Source of the DNA: Lunularia cruciata
Taxonomy: Eukaryota > Streptophyta > Marchantiopsida > Lunulariales > Lunulariaceae
DNA length: 64,000 nucleotides
Assembly: GCA_948567375.1 (NCBI GenBank)
Contig: OX419762.1
Span: 3,850,001-3,914,000, forward strand
Direction: 5' to 3'
Under the pieces are notes generated by a model. It did not search any database, had not been told where the DNA came from, and saw only the letters and a list, made by a program, of their open reading frames with translations. The position numbers and the translations under genes are program-made. This document shows positions 1 to 11,994 of this stretch, piece after piece. Every line of letters begins with the position of its first letter. The first letter of the stretch is position 1.

Positions 1-620
1 GAGAGTGCAGGGGAGAGAAATTCTCAAGAACTAAAGGGTTTGGACAAAGAGAGAATGTGCAGGAATTTTCGAGTTGGACAGGAGAGGGTTTGGCAGGAGA
101 GAAATTCTCAAGAGTGAAGGGTTTGGACAGAGAGAGAATGTGCAGGAATTTTTGAGTTGGACAGGAGAGGGTTTGGCAGGAGAGAAATTCTCAATAGTGA
201 AGGGTTTGGACAGAGAGAGAATGTGCAGGAATTTTTGAGTTGGATAGGAGAGGGTTTGGCAGGAGAGAAATTCTCAAGAGTGAAGGGTTTGGACAGAGAG
301 AGAATGTGCAGGAAATTTTGAGTTGGACAAAGAGAGAATGTGCAGGAATTTTTGAGTTGGACAGGAGAGGGTTTGGCACGAGAGAAATTCTCAAGAGTGA
401 AGGGTTTGGACAGAGAGAGAATGTGCAGGAAATTTTGAGTTGGACAGAGAGAGAATGTGCAGGAATTTTCAAGTTGGACAGGAGAGCGTTTGGCAGGAGA
501 GAAATTTTCAAGAGTGAAGGGTTTGGACAGAGAGAGAATGTGCAGGAATTTTTGAGTTGGACAAGAGAGGGTTTGGCAGGAGAGAAATTCTCAAGAAGTG
601 AAGGGTTTGGACAGAGGAAC
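1..620. repeat. Tandem repeat array, ~83-bp unit with extra 34-bp subunits, in C1 LTR
   Basis: The word gagaatgtgcagga recurs with its ATG at about 55, 138, 221, 304, 338, 421, 455 and 538, so spacings are 83 with two 34-bp short units. Each full unit contains the blocks ggtttggcaggagagaaatt and agtgaagggtttggaca. The same array lies in reverse orientation in C2 at about 43480-44110. The long open frames on both strands here follow from the repeat and show no protein homology. Confidence 0.93.
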
Positions 621-651
621 AATTAGATGAGGAATTTTTGAGTTGGAAGGA

Positions 652-960
652 ATGGAGCATGTGCAGGAGAGAAGTGTTGGGACAAAAGGAAAATTTTTGC
701 AGGGGGACTGTTAGGGCTTGAGAGTGCAAGGCAAAAGTTTTCCTCTCAAGAGAATTGAAGGAGAGAGTGCAAGAGAGAGAGGGCTGGGAGAAAGAAAATT
801 TTTGCAGGAGATGCTAGGGCTTGAGACAGCAAGGCAAGGGAGGGTTTTCTTCTCAAAGGAATGGAGCATGTGCAAGAGAGAAGTGTTGGGACATAGGGAA
901 AATTTTTGCAGGAGGACTGTTAGGACTTGAGAGTGCAAGGCAAAAAGTTTTCTTCTCAAG
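652..960. repeat. Two-copy ~209-bp tandem repeat in C1 LTR
   Basis: The block atggagcatgtgcaggagag at 652 recurs with small changes at 861, and gggcttgagagtgcaaggca near 714 recurs near 924. In C2 the corresponding region is expanded to a 314-bp period. Confidence 0.8.
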
Positions 961-1169
961 AGATTGAATGACTTTGCAGGAGAAAGAGGGCTGGGAGAAA
1001 GAGAAAGAAAATTTTTGCAGGAAGAAGAAGGGGTTTTGGTGAGGTGCAAGAAGGAGAAATTTTGCATGAATGTAGAGGCTGGAAAATTGCAGGAGTTGAA
1101 AGCTTGGACAGAGGGCAGATGTATGGAATGTAAGGGCAGGATTGTGAAAGGTTGTGAGTGGTTGGAGTA

Positions 1170-1600
1170 GAACATTTTCGCAGGTCTGAAGGGCAGGCTG
1201 CAGGAGTAGCAAAAGGAAACTCCCACAAAGGTGAGAACAGGACTGAAGAAGAGAGAATTCTGTGGGAAAATGTTGATAGAATGTTGAGGGACAGAATTGG
1301 AAAGGGAATTTTTGCAGGTCTGAAGGGCAGGCTACAGGAGTAGCAAAAGGAAACTCCCACAAAGGTGAGAACAGGACTGAAGAAGAGAGATTTTTGTGGA
1401 AAAATGTTAATAGAGTGTTGAGGGACAGAATTGGAAAGGGAATTTTTGTAGGTCTGAAGAACAGGCTGCAGGAGTAGCAAAAGGAAACTCTCACAAAGGT
1501 GAGCACAGGACTGAGGAAGGAAGGTTTCTGTGGGAAAAAGTGGACAGAGTGATGAAGGACAATGTTGGAGAGGAATTTTTGCAGGTCTGATGGGGATTTG
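1170..1600. repeat. ~132-bp tandem repeat, about 3.3 copies, in C1 LTR
   Basis: The block caggtctgaagggcaggct starts near 1181 and returns near 1313, 1446 and 1580. Each unit continues with aggagtagcaaaaggaaact and ends in a purine-rich stretch. The same set occurs in reverse in C2 near 42130-42430. Confidence 0.85.
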
Positions 1601-2511
1601 CTGCAGAAGTTGCCAAAGGATAATCTCCCGAAGGTGAGGATAGGAGTGAAGAAGAAAGATATTTTTTTTTGGGAAGATGTTGTGAAGAGTGACTGAACAG
1701 GCAGTGATAGGAGCTAGTCAGGAAGAAAAGGAGGAGAATTTCGAGGTGGCTCAGCTCATCTAGAGCAAAGGCAAGAAAAGATTTGAAGTTGGTTGGCCTG
1801 TCTGAATGGAGTGAAACTGATCTGCAAAACAGGGCATAGGAGAATGAAGAGGTTTGGAGGGTGAGTTGCCTTGTCTGTTGTCGGACAGAATATATGTGAA
1901 CTGCCGGCTGAGTTGATGATCAGTTGCAACCTTAGGGCAGGCATTGTCTTGACTAGAACTATTTGACTTATCCCACCTTGTGAACGTTGTTGTTGAAACT
2001 CCTGTGAATGATGAATCTTGGAAGCGGATTTGTGTTATGAATTGTGACTAGAGTTGAGGAAAACTCCATTCTAGGAACTCTCAGTCCGGTCCATGTGAAT
2101 AGCCTTATTAAATTATCTGGATGCCCGAGTTTATGTTTGGTTAGATCACTCAGTTGTCGTTTCTTTTATTTTATTAAAGGGCCACCTGACCTAGGTCTAT
2201 GAACTGCCAGATCCCGAACCATAGCTTGAACCTGACGTGAAAATAGAATATAAGACTAGGCAGAGGTAGAAACCATAACACCAGACTCGCATGACAAGAT
2301 TAATTTTATGAAAGTCAAGGATAAAACAAAACCTTTAGGGAGAGCCAACCTCAGGGAAACTGAAACAAGTTCATATAGAGACAAATTCCCGACAATCCAG
2401 GATTAGGGAAGGAATGTCAGTCTATGGGAAAGACCCAAAAGAAGGACAGTAGGGAAAACTAAGCACAAGCAGCCATGTGCTCGGCGCACCCTCGAGACCA
2501 AATGTTACCCA

Positions 2512-3989
2512 CAACAACGGACACACCACTTCCCGCAGGTACTCCACTCCATCACTCGGGATTACTTCTTCTTGTGTGGCCACTTCTCTTTGTACTTTGT
2601 GTTCATCCGATACCCGCCTTCTTCTCTGTAGTCTTTGTATCGGAAGTGACGCTTCACTTCCCAAGCTTTCTCCTACCTCTTCCTTCACTTTACTCAGCCC
2701 TGCTTCACACTTTGCCTTACGTCTCAAGCGAATTCCTTGCTGTACGGCGATCTTCTTTTCCTTGGGCATAGTTACTTCGTCTTCCAACTGTGTGTTGTCT
2801 TTGGCCACCATCTCGGCTTGCACTTCTTCTTCATATTTGTCAGCCGCCGGCACTGATGTCATCTCTCCCCCTTCATCACTATCACTCCTCGTATCTCTGC
2901 TTTGCAATGTTAGCTCAAGTTCCTCCTCATGTTCCGAGTCTCCCATTTTGAGCTTGGTCTCTCCTTTTGAGTCTTTGTCCTCCAACTCAATCACCATCAT
3001 ACTTCACCTTGGGTTACTTCTATGCACCTTCCGAGGTTTCTTGCTATCTTTGGCTTCTCCTTGCCAACTACTCTTCTTTGATTTTGGAGTGCTCGCTTGT
3101 ATCTCCATGCTCTTACCCGTCTTCATGTAGTATTCATCCGTGCTGCGGATTTGGAGAATGTATTGTTGTTCCTCCACGTCGACTTCTCTTCTCAAGTCGG
3201 GATGGAAGTGAGACACCATTCTATTTTGCTCCGCCAAGTTGAGAAAATTCAACCCAAGGTAAAAATGTAGTGCAAACGGCACGATGTAGTGTGGTGGCGA
3301 CTTATCCCACAAATTCCACACCATCTGTCTTGTCCTCCCATGGAAGCACCTCGCCCAATTTATAGGTTCTTCTGCAAACAACTTATGGAAGAACACCGCT
3401 TGGTGTTTCATCACATAAGTTGTTCTCTCTGGCTTCAAGATTGCCATGAGAGCACTCATGATCCCTCTCTTCACTGGATCCTTGTAACTCTCAACTTTAT
3501 ACCCATTCTCTTTGACGAGAAAGCGTCTCTCACCTCCTGAGTTTCCTGAGCTATCTCTCCTTTCCCTAAGAATGTGGCTCCCTGCTCCGAGCATGCCTCC
3601 TTCCCGAGTACAAGTCTCCAATCCGACTCTATCCAGCGAGCCGGATTTCCTCTCTTCCCTTCTTCCTCGGGTCCATCGAGACACTTACTCTTGATGATTT
3701 CTGTCATGAATCCTAGAAAACTTACATTCCAATTCCATGCCAGAAATGTGATCCGAAGTCGGCTCAAGACTTCGATCCTTGCTATCACATCTAACCTCCG
3801 AATTGCATGATTTCTCACTGCAAATTCGGAGTTCTTCTTTCCTCCTCCCATCTCTTCTACTTTCTCACTCTCTCTCGATTTCACTCTTGCGACTTCTCCC
3901 TTGCGCATTAACACAATTCCAACTCTATTTCCCTTCCCCCGATCACCTACAAGACGACTTCTCAATGGCAAAGGAAAATTACTCGACAT
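2512..3989 (-). pseudogene. U3-encoded protein of family B, N-terminal two thirds (B4)
   Basis: The likely start is the ATG at 3989-3987 (Met-Ser-Ser-Asn-Phe-Pro), 20 bases after a TATAAAAA. The frame carries the family blocks in order: ITFLAWNWNVSFLGFM, the Trp-rich segment WARCFHGRTRQMVWN, then an acidic Glu/Asp/Ser region and an Arg-rich QRLQRRRRV. It is broken by stops and frame changes near 3005 and 3480-3680. It is fused at 2511 to out-of-context C1 LTR codons, giving a chimeric tail. The coiled-coil third is missing. No function is known to me; the protein is discussed at 14052-16623. Confidence 0.82.
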
Positions 3990-4008
3990 TTCGTAGTTGC
4001 AAGTTTGA

Positions 4009-4016
4009 TTTTTATA
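4009..4016 (-). promoter_or_regulatory. TATA box upstream of the U3 reading frame (B4)
   Basis: On the minus strand the sequence is TATAAAAA, just upstream of the frame's ATG. The same box stands in the same place in every B LTR of the window (16643-16650, 26590-26597, 57749-57756, and TATAAAAT at 48187-48194). Confidence 0.55.
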
Positions 4017-4403
4017 GAGTTGTGCTTCTTTGTCTTTTGTCACTTTGAGTTTCTACCAAGAAATCACACCTCCGGCATGCACCTCTCATTGTCAATAAAC
4101 CTTCACGCGTATGGGCCGCCCGTTTTTAAACGGCCCCTTCTTGAATTTCTTGCCCCAACAAAAGGTTGTAAGACTATCTTCGCCTCAGGTTGAGCTCCCC
4201 TTGATACGAAGACATTTTACTTTGGGTTGTATGCTGACAAGGCATTTCCGAGTACTTTGCCTTATGACCCAAAGTCACTTTACTTTGGTTTTCACCCCGA
4301 AGACTCTTTTCTTTGCCTTCTTTGGCCATACAGGCGCAATCCGACTTCTCTATACACTTCTTCTCCTTTATTTTGAAAAAAAACAAAAAATGTAGGCACC
4401 ATA

Positions 4404-7400
4404 GGGCTGTACCAACCAAGAAAGAATGCTTTTCACAAATGGTTTCCTTGTGCAAGCTTATATTCAAAAGTAACAGGAGTGAACATGCATTAGGCATGAT
4501 TTTTGACTGAGTTTTGATTGAAGATTACAACTCAAAGATCAATAAAATTGAGACTTGGTAGAGTGAATTTTGTAATGTTGAATCAAATTTGCTTTGTTAA
4601 TTCATGGAGTCGGGTGGATTGGGTAAGAGTTGCAAGCCGAGTCATCAGGTTGTTGCACAAAATTGAGCAAGGAAGATCAAATTAGGATACCTTGCAAGGG
4701 AAGTTGCCAGGTTACTACCATCTTAGCCAGAAAATTTATCATTTGGAGAGTAGATATGATAGAAAAGTTCAAAGTACCAAGCCAACTCCAAATTACTTTC
4801 CTAGCATGGAATTGGAATTTTAGTTTCCAGTGTCATGACTAAGCTAGCTGCTAGTAATTGTGAAGATGGTCTGAGTGAGGAGGAGAAAAGAAGAAATACC
4901 ACATATTGGACCAAATTGGCCAATTGGAGATTGGTGTTGGGGGAATAATGTAAGAGAGCACACGGGGATTCCTTTCAAAAGTGTAATGCCTTGGAGGAAA
5001 CAAAGGTGTTGAAGGCATCATTTAGTATGCCAAGGAAGAAGAATGGGTACAAGGTGGATACTTATGTGGACCTTGCAAGGCAAAGCATCATTGGAGTAAT
5101 GGATGGCAATGATGAAGCATGAGCAAACCACATACTTAATGAAGCAACAAGCCGTTTTCTTCCACATGCTATTTGCAGGTAGGAGTGTAAATTGGACTGG
5201 TTAATTTTATGAATAGATGAAGTAGATGGTGGGGCAATGGAGGGTGGACCTACTGCCACATTATTTTGTGCCATTTGTGGCTCATTTTTATGTTGGATTG
5301 AACTTGCTTACACTCAAAGAATACGAGAGTATGGTGTTCCACTTGCATTCAAACTTACAATGAGTTGTGGATCCTAAAGAAACATGCTACATGGCTGAGG
5401 TGCATGACAATGACCACTACTTTGCTAGAATGGGACAAGAGAAGGTGATGTTAGCACTAGTCTCAAAGCTAGAGAAGCAAACCCAACATGAAGATGCTAT
5501 GTCCCTCACAATGGAGGAGGACAATCCAGAGACTGAACCTGAACTAAGATATAGGAATGGTGGAATTGTCATCAGGAGTAGAAGATGAAGAAGTTGAGTC
5601 AAACTTGGAGTTGGACAAGGAGTAGCTTATCCTCAAGAGTTGGGATTTGAGCAGTAGAAGCAAAGGCACACATGAGGTATAACAAGATGTTGAAGGAGCT
5701 GATGAGGATGGATGAGATCAAGAGTTCCATGAAGAAATCAAGTATATAGAAGGCATCAATGTTTATTTCATGGACTTGCCAAACAACAATATTCTGGAAG
5801 AGCAAGAAGAGGACCCAAGGATGGTGTTCCAATAGGGAACTTGATCATATCAAAGTAAGAAGCCAAGTCACATTGGGCTGAGTGAACCTAAGAAAGAGAC
5901 CTTTGAAGGACTTTGAATGGGCATAAGGTGATTGTGACTTTGGGCCAAAGTACAAATGGTCATGTCCAAAGAAGAAGGTGGATTGGAGGACAAGACATTC
6001 TAGGGAGTTAATTACTTGCCCAGTGTGATGTGTCCATTGTTGGCGTACCTACACAAGCAATTGTAAGAGATGAAAGAAGAGCATCCAAAGGCAATGATTA
6101 TGGAGGCAAATCAGTTGAAGGTAATGCTTATGAAATTTTGACATGAAGCCAAAGTATATTGGGTTGATGCACTAGTCCAACAATAGAGTTTGATAGATCT
6201 ATAGGAGAGTTATGACCAGCATGGAAGATACTTGGAGAGGCCAAGGGAAGAACTCCTAGAAAAAAAGGAAGCCCTCCAAAAAGATGAAGAATGAAGGAGG
6301 GGGTGTAGACCAATCTATTCCATCATACCACCCAAATCCAAATGCAAGATTAGACCATGGCGGAATTGAAACGGGTAGCTACAAAGAAGGATCAGGATTG
6401 GTAGAAGGAGATGGCCAACCAAGCCAACAAAGAACAATGCCTACATGACCTTGTCAAACATGCCAAAGCTCAAATATCCAAAGCAAGGCAAGCAAAGAAG
6501 GCAATGGAGGAGAAGCATTTGGTAGAATTGCAGAAATTTTGTATGTAGTTGGTAGAAGCGGTAACCCAATGTCAAGAACTCTCAATGAAGGAGGGTTTGG
6601 ATCTGATATGTGAAGTCACTTGGCATTTTAAGGCAATGCTTAGCATTGGAGCCAAGGTGGAACTTAAGGAGGGCATACTTGCATGAGTCAAAGTTGCTTG
6701 TGTAAGAGATAAGAAGAAAGAAAGCAAAGGAGGAGGATTTAAAGAAATTGCTTATTCATCTTAAGGATAAAGTAGATAGGAAGATGATAGAAGTAGGAGA
6801 TAATATTTGCCTTACATTAGATTTATTTTAAATGAATATAGATAGTCTTGCCAGTACTTTGAGCAAGAAGATAGTGAGAAAATCCAAAGTAGTTGAGATC
6901 AAAGTAAAGATAGACTCAACTAAGTTACCTAAGTCATTTGAGAAAGTTAGCATGGAGACAAAGGGGATTCTTAGGCCATATGACTTCAATTGTAGTGCAA
7001 ACTGATGAGGTGACAACAATAGATATAACCATAAAAGTAGGTGATGAACCCAAAGTACAAGAGACATTTGTAGTTGATTTGGGTGAAGTAGAGGTGATAC
7101 TTGGATTGGATCCAAGTTAGTAGTGGTTATAGATCCAAAGTAGTGTTTTTGTAAGTAGAGTCACTTTGTATCTACAATGTCATAGGAAGCAATTGTAACA
7201 ATTAAGTAGTTTAGGTAGGCTTTGTAACTTGCAAGTAGTTTGACTATTTAGAGCAACCATTTGGAGTGCTTTGTATTTAGTAATGAGCAGAAGATGATTA
7301 AAGCAACAAGCTATTGAAGCACTCATTGTTTTTATTAATTTCAAGTTTCAACTAAATGCCTTTGTTTATGACTGTATGAAGAAATTTGGATTGCAATTGA

Positions 7401-7621
7401 AGGAGTGTAAGATGTTGGATTTTAGAACCCTAAATTTCATTTTGTGTGTCTGATCTTCATGGAGCACATCCAAAGCAATACCTTGATGGATCTATGGGAA
7501 TTGTTTATATTTATCATATATAGCCATAGACAATAAGTTGATGCCAAGTCACTTTGAATTGGCACATTGTACCTTCATTGGAAGGGTAGAATGCAAATTT
7601 AAGGTGAAGTCACTTCATGGT
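4404..7621 (+). mobile_element. Old diverged family B LTR (copy B5), left part
   Basis: This plus-strand copy is much more decayed than the others. It keeps the U3-frame blocks LQITFLAWNWNFSF near 4785 and KKNGYKVDTYVDLARQSIIGV near 5040. Near 7390-7500 it keeps the R/U5-like stretch around ttttgtgtgtctgatcttca that all B LTRs share. It is cut at 7621 by A2 and resumes at 29612, where the remaining U5-like sequence ends in ggttggatggtca-like bases. Its exact 5' end is unclear: it directly abuts B4 at 4403, and the first tens of bases do not align well to the family start. Confidence 0.72.
4620..7120 (+). pseudogene. Decayed U3-encoded protein of family B (B5)
   Basis: Scattered short frames match the U3 protein in the right order. 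They are the Phe-Leu-Ala-Trp-Asn-Trp-Asn block near 4800, the Lys-Asn-Gly-Tyr-Lys-Val block near 5045, and a plausible coiled-coil region rich in Lys and Glu around 6100-6800. The tail near 6940-7120 resembles the C-terminal third only loosely. Many stops and frameshifts interrupt it. Base composition is more A/T-rich than in the young copies, as expected after long decay of methylated sequence. This is a dead copy, useful mainly as an outgroup for the family. Confidence 0.6.
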
Positions 7622-8309
7622 TGTGAGCCAGCCTATCTCTTACTCAAGATGAACCTCTGATGGCTATTATAGTTGTGCACCATGAACTAAGAAGGCGAGG
7701 AACCCCAACTCCATCATACTCCTCCAAGGCTAACACTCCAAGACTCAAGACATTGCTCACTAAATAACTCAATGAGAGAGAGATAGTTGTAAATAAAAGG
7801 ATTATGAGTACCTCCTCACCCCTAGTTTATATAATTGTGAAATAGTTACGCACCAAAGTTACTAATTACTAAAGTAACTCAAGTTACTAGGCTAAAAGTC
7901 AAATAAAGTCAAAAAGTATAAAGGAATATCCATCCACATGGGCATATTCTACTAAGCATATGATCTTATCTTGACCTTGCTACTAAGTCAAGGATTCCTT
8001 CACATGGGCTATCCTTGGATTGGAGAAGAATCCAAAATAAAAAGGCTTGCCCAAGAGTTCTCAACTCTTTTCTCAAAGCCAAACACCTAGGAATAATATC
8101 AAGTTAATACACTACAATCCAAAATAGTGGTGCTCATCTTTTTTACTTCATCTAAAGTAAGGTCCCTTCTATCTTAGCTATGACTAACTTCAGCTAATCA
8201 TGATTAATATAGAACCATCTTTTATCTCTTTATAAATAATATCTCTCAAGTATTTGTACTACTAAGCTAAATATCATAATACCACACACATGCACAAATG
8301 GGTGTTACA
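7622..8309 (-). repeat. A2 3' LTR (688 bp)
   Basis: It starts in minus sense with TGTAACACCCATTTGTGCAT at 8309 and ends with GGCTCACA at 7622. It is clearly homologous to the A1 LTRs at 51551-52240 and 62474-63165. A purine tract (ctgggggtaaa in minus sense, 8310-8320) adjoins the start, as expected for second-strand priming. Confidence 0.92.
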
Positions 8310-8321
8310 TTTACCCCCAGA

Positions 8322-10771
8322 CTAAGTTTTCACTTTGTCCTCAAAGTGAAGGTCTCCCTCCCTTCTATGATATATCTTCAACTTATCATGGTTAATTATA
8401 TCAAAGTTTCTTCCTCCCAATTCCTTGAGATCATAGGTGTAATTGCCCAACACCTTCCCCACTATGAAAGGTCCAAAGTACTCAGGAAAAAACTTCTTTT
8501 GCACTCTCTTGAATCAAATAAAATCAAACAACATTACCCAATCACCTTCTTTGAAAGGCTCTTTCTTCTTCTTGCCTTACCTCTTGTCATAACTCTCCTT
8601 TTTTTTCCTTTAGCCTTGCTCTACTTGAACCATACTGCTTTTGCCTCTTCCAATTCCATGAGTTGATCTTTCCTTGACTTCTCTGCATCACCTCCTTGTG
8701 CTTTCTTCAATCTCCTATGAATGCTTTGGAAGGTAGGAAGATCAAAGTGAATAGGTAAGGTAGACTCAATACCATATACCAATTGAAATGGAGAATATCC
8801 AGTGGAAGTCTTCATGGTTGTCCTATACTCCCACAAAATTGCATGAATCCTCTTGTCCCAATTTTTAGCCCCCTTCATTTTTGCATCTTTGGCCAATATC
8901 ATGAACAAAGTCTGATTGGTTCTCTCTACCAAGCCATTGGAATTTGGCTTATAGGATGTGGTTACTCTATGTGTGATAGAGAAATATCATAGCATGGCTA
9001 TAGTAATGCTTCCTATAAACTCTCCTCTCTATCAGAAACCAACTCCAAAGGGCATCTAAACCTAATAGTAGTGCGTTCATAAAGAAATCTCCCAATTTCA
9101 TCTTCATTCTTGTCCCTCAATGGTCAAGACTCAACCCACTTGGTAAGATAATCAATAACTACCACAATATATTAACTGTTCCTTGGGGTTCTATTGAGAG
9201 GACCTATAAAATCAATTCTCCACTTCTCAAAGGTCTTAGCAATGGAATTGATCTAAGTGGTGGAGTGGAAGTAGACTTCCTAGCAAAAGCTTGACAAACA
9301 TGACAAGTTTTTCAATAATCAAGATAGTCCTTGAAAATCCCTTTCCAATGGTAACCTGCATCTAGAATCTTGAAGGGTGTCACCTTTCCTGCAAAGTGTC
9401 CACTACAAACCCAACCTTCATGAAACTCCTTTATGAGTAAGATAGACTCTTCCTTACCCATTGCTCTTCAAAGTAGACCATCAACTCCTTGGTTAAAAAA
9501 ATATCCTCCACCATTGTGTAAGGTCTAGATCTTGTTGCAAGGGCCTTCGTCTCCCTAGCATGCATCTCTTCTGAATAGTTACCTCTTGTCACAAAATCCA
9601 CAATCTCCTTGTACTCCATTGGAACCTCTTGAGTGATTGAGATTGTCATGAGCTCCTCATCCGAGAAGGAATCATCCACTAGCTCATCTCCATCATGATC
9701 TTAGGCCTAGATAACAAATCAGCATATGCATGTTTCTTTCCTAACTTATCCTCAATGGTGTAGTCATACTCAGACAAGAGTATCATCCACCTTGCTAGTC
9801 TCCCTTCAACATTAGGCTTGTTGAAGATATACTTCAAAGCCTTGTAATCTATGACAATGGTGGCTTTCAAGTAGTGTCTAAACTTCTTGAGACCAAAGAT
9901 CATTGCCAACCCTTCTCTCTCCGTGATAGAGTAGTTCTTTTTAGCTGAAACCATCTGCCTACTAGCATAAGATTTTGGACAATCATGCCCATCTTGTTCT
10001 TATTGACTAAGAGTGCATACTATAGCTACATGAGAAGCATTAGTGTAAAGGATGAAAGGCTTACTCCAATCAGGTTTAGCAAGAATTGGAGCTACAACAA
10101 GGGATTGCTTGAGCTCCTCAAAAGCTTTGAGAGCCTCCTTGTCTTCCAAAATCACCATGTAATCTACACCCTTTTTTAAGTAGATGGTCAATGCATACGC
10201 CTTGTTGGAAAATGAAAAGATGAACCTCATATAGTACCCAACCATCTCCAAGAATTGATGTAACTTTGTCAAGCTTGGAGGGAATAGAAGGTCAAAGATT
10301 TTCCTCACCTTCTTAGATCAATTGCTATTCCATCCTTGGAGATGATGTGCTCCAAAAGAAAATCTTCTTTGCATCCAAAAATGCACTTCTCTAGGTTGAG
10401 TGATGCATTTGCCTTATCCAAGCATTGCAAGACCTTGATTAGGTGCTCAAAGTGCTCTTCCTTGCTCCCATAGACACGAAAGTCATCAATGAAGTCTCTC
10501 ACAAATTTCCCAATGAAAGGTTCAAATACCTTGTTCATGGATCGAAAGGTTCAAATACCTTGTTCGTGGATTGTTGGAATGTGGTTGGAGCATTGCAAAG
10601 CCCAAAAGGCATGACCTTGAAAGCATAAGTCCTCCAAGGTGTGGTGAATGTGGTGAGTTATTAATGCTCTAGTGTAAGATTGATTTGGTTATATCCATTA
10701 TAACCATCTCCAAAACTATACCTCTCATGATCTACAACTTCCTCCAAGATCTCATCAATGAATGGCAATGG
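8322..10771 (-). pseudogene. A2 pol: reverse transcriptase (part), RNase H, integrase
   Basis: Broken frames match the A1 pol in order from right to left. They are the RT tail with FIDDFRVYG near 10480, the connection with SFSNKAYALTIYLKKG near 10190, RNase H with YTNASHVAIVCTLSQ near 10020, and the EGLAMIFGLKKFRHYL block near 9900. Integrase pieces follow, with EYRTTMKTSTGYSPFQLVYG near 8790 and a C-terminal segment ending near 8322. Many stops and small indels separate them, for example a tandem duplication of aaaggttcaaataccttgtt around 10516-10560. The catalytic zinc and DDE parts of integrase near 9000-9400 are scrambled. The RT N-terminus is absent because of the 10772-12055 event. Confidence 0.88.
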
Positions 10772-11994
10772 TGTGGTACCCATATTTTTCATTTTGGACG
10801 AGTTTTGAAGAAGAATTGCCTTGTTGAAACCAAATTGAAACCAAATGGAGAAGAAATGACTAGAAACGTGTGTTTTGATCAAGCTCAAGGGAGTCGACTT
10901 TGTGTTAGAGGAAGAAGTACTCAGACTGGATCAAACCCGAAGAAACTTACTTTGTGTCAGAGAAGGGAAAAACTCGGACTAGATGCCGAAGGAGTGTTTC
11001 TTCGCATTGGAATGAAGGTTACAAGTCAGGAATACTATAGGGTTTATATCTCAATGACCACAAGTCCAAATCAAGCGTGTTATATCTCGTTAGAAGCGTC
11101 TTGTTCAGGCCTTTCCATTGCCGCCAAAACCGTAAATTTTGGAGGTTTTTACAAGAAGTTACAAGCATTTGAAGTTTTGGGAATAGATGTATAAAGTAGT
11201 TTGGTGTCTTTGGGTCAATGTGACTTTGGACTTTGTACTTCAGGTTTACATGACTTCGGGTCATGAGACTTCACCTCAAGACTAAGATGACCGACTAAAT
11301 CCGAGAAAGCCAGACCTTGGAGTGCAGTGAAGGTGACTTTGGGAATCTTACGGGAAGCATTAGAGGAAATTAGAGTAAGGAAAGAAGATATTTAGGATAC
11401 CCATGACTTCAATTTTAGTTCCGATTGAAGATAAGATAGAATTAGAGGAGAAATAGCAATAGTGAATAAACCCAAAGTGTAGGATCAGACAGTAAGTGTC
11501 TTTGGGTCAGTTACATGAGTGATTGGGGGAAAGTGGGTTACAAATTGAAGGTGTCGATAGTGTATTTATGCTTTCAATTATAATTCTTGATGATGACATA
11601 GTAGAATTAGTAAAGTAATTGATAGTAGTTAAACCCAAAGTAAGAGAAGTAGGAGTGCAGATGTCTTTGGATTTGACATTTGACACTATAGAGAAGAGTG
11701 GGTCGGAAGATAAAGTAGTAGAAAGGTTACCCATGACCTCAATTGTAGATCAGAATGAAGAAGTAGTAGAATTGATAGAAGAGTTAGGAGTTACGAAACC
11801 CGAGGACAGAGTAGTAGGAAGTGAAGTTACTTTGGGTTCGGGTTTGAAAGCCAAGGAAGAAGTAGACATTGGATCGGATTAGTAACCGATTTGAGATTTG
11901 AATAGGCAGATATGAAGAGGTGCATTGTCATTTTAGATCTATAGGTTTGTAGAGTCATTAGGAAGAGGTACATTCGTAGTCTTATGTTGTTCAG
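10772..11994 (+). mobile_element. Family D LTR-like fragment inside A2
   Basis: It starts TGTGGTACCCATATTTTTCA directly after A2's aatgg (10767-10771) and is homologous to the minus-strand fragment at 38633-39696, sharing cattttggacgagttt and acaaattggtttcaa-type blocks. It also shares the TGTGGTRCC start with family B and the last ~90 codons of B's U3 frame. D therefore looks like a B relative with most of the U3 frame deleted or diverged. It ends at the centre of a perfect palindrome, so its true 3' end is missing. Confidence 0.75.
11619..11882 (+). pseudogene. C-terminal remnant of a U3-encoded protein (family D)
   Basis: An open stretch of 87 codons ends with EEVDIGSD and a stop, the same ending as the B frames at 14052 and 23998. 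It also has the family blocks LDLTFDTIEKSGS and LGVTKPEDRVVGSEVT. Upstream in the same sense, shorter broken frames (about 11380-11620) continue the similarity only weakly. The tail is thus conserved between two LTR families of otherwise different U3 sequence, which argues that it was once translated. Confidence 0.7.

Larger units (their letters stand above)
1..2511 (+). mobile_element. Family C LTR (copy C1), 3' part, inserted into B4
   Basis: This stretch matches, in reverse complement, the LTR at 41226-44530; both share the segment with cctaggtcaggtggccct and the end that reads gaccaaatgttaccca here. It ends with CA at 2511, exactly where the B-type U3 reading frame on the minus strand stops matching its sister copies (after the Cys-Pro-Leu-Leu codons). 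The LTR therefore inserted into B4, and its 5' end and the other B4 flank lie left of the window. It is assigned to the plus strand because C2's LTR, in the same sense as its pol genes, also ends in CCCA. Whether C1 is a solo LTR or part of a full element cannot be seen. Confidence 0.88.
2512..4403 (-). mobile_element. Family B LTR remnant (copy B4), cut by C1
   Basis: In minus sense it starts at 4403 with TATGGTGCCTACATTTTTTG, a mutated form of the family start TGTGGTGCCCACATTTTTTG, and runs through the U3 leader and most of the U3 reading frame. It stops at 2512 where the C1 LTR begins. The rest of the LTR (end of the frame, R, U5) lies left of the window, beyond C1. Sister copies are at 13259-17037, 23206-26983 and 54355-58142. 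Confidence 0.9.

Noticed and set aside
1..620. Regular repeats that could suggest a CRISPR array
   Set aside because: The units are contiguous and similar over their whole length, with no unique spacers, and the context is a plant LTR.
2477..3130. Plus-strand open frames antisense to the U3 frame (also 15210-15548, 24314-24643, 55311-55808)
   Set aside because: They are Ser/Leu-rich mirror images of a Glu/Lys/Arg-rich coiled coil and repeat in each copy only because the sense frame is conserved.
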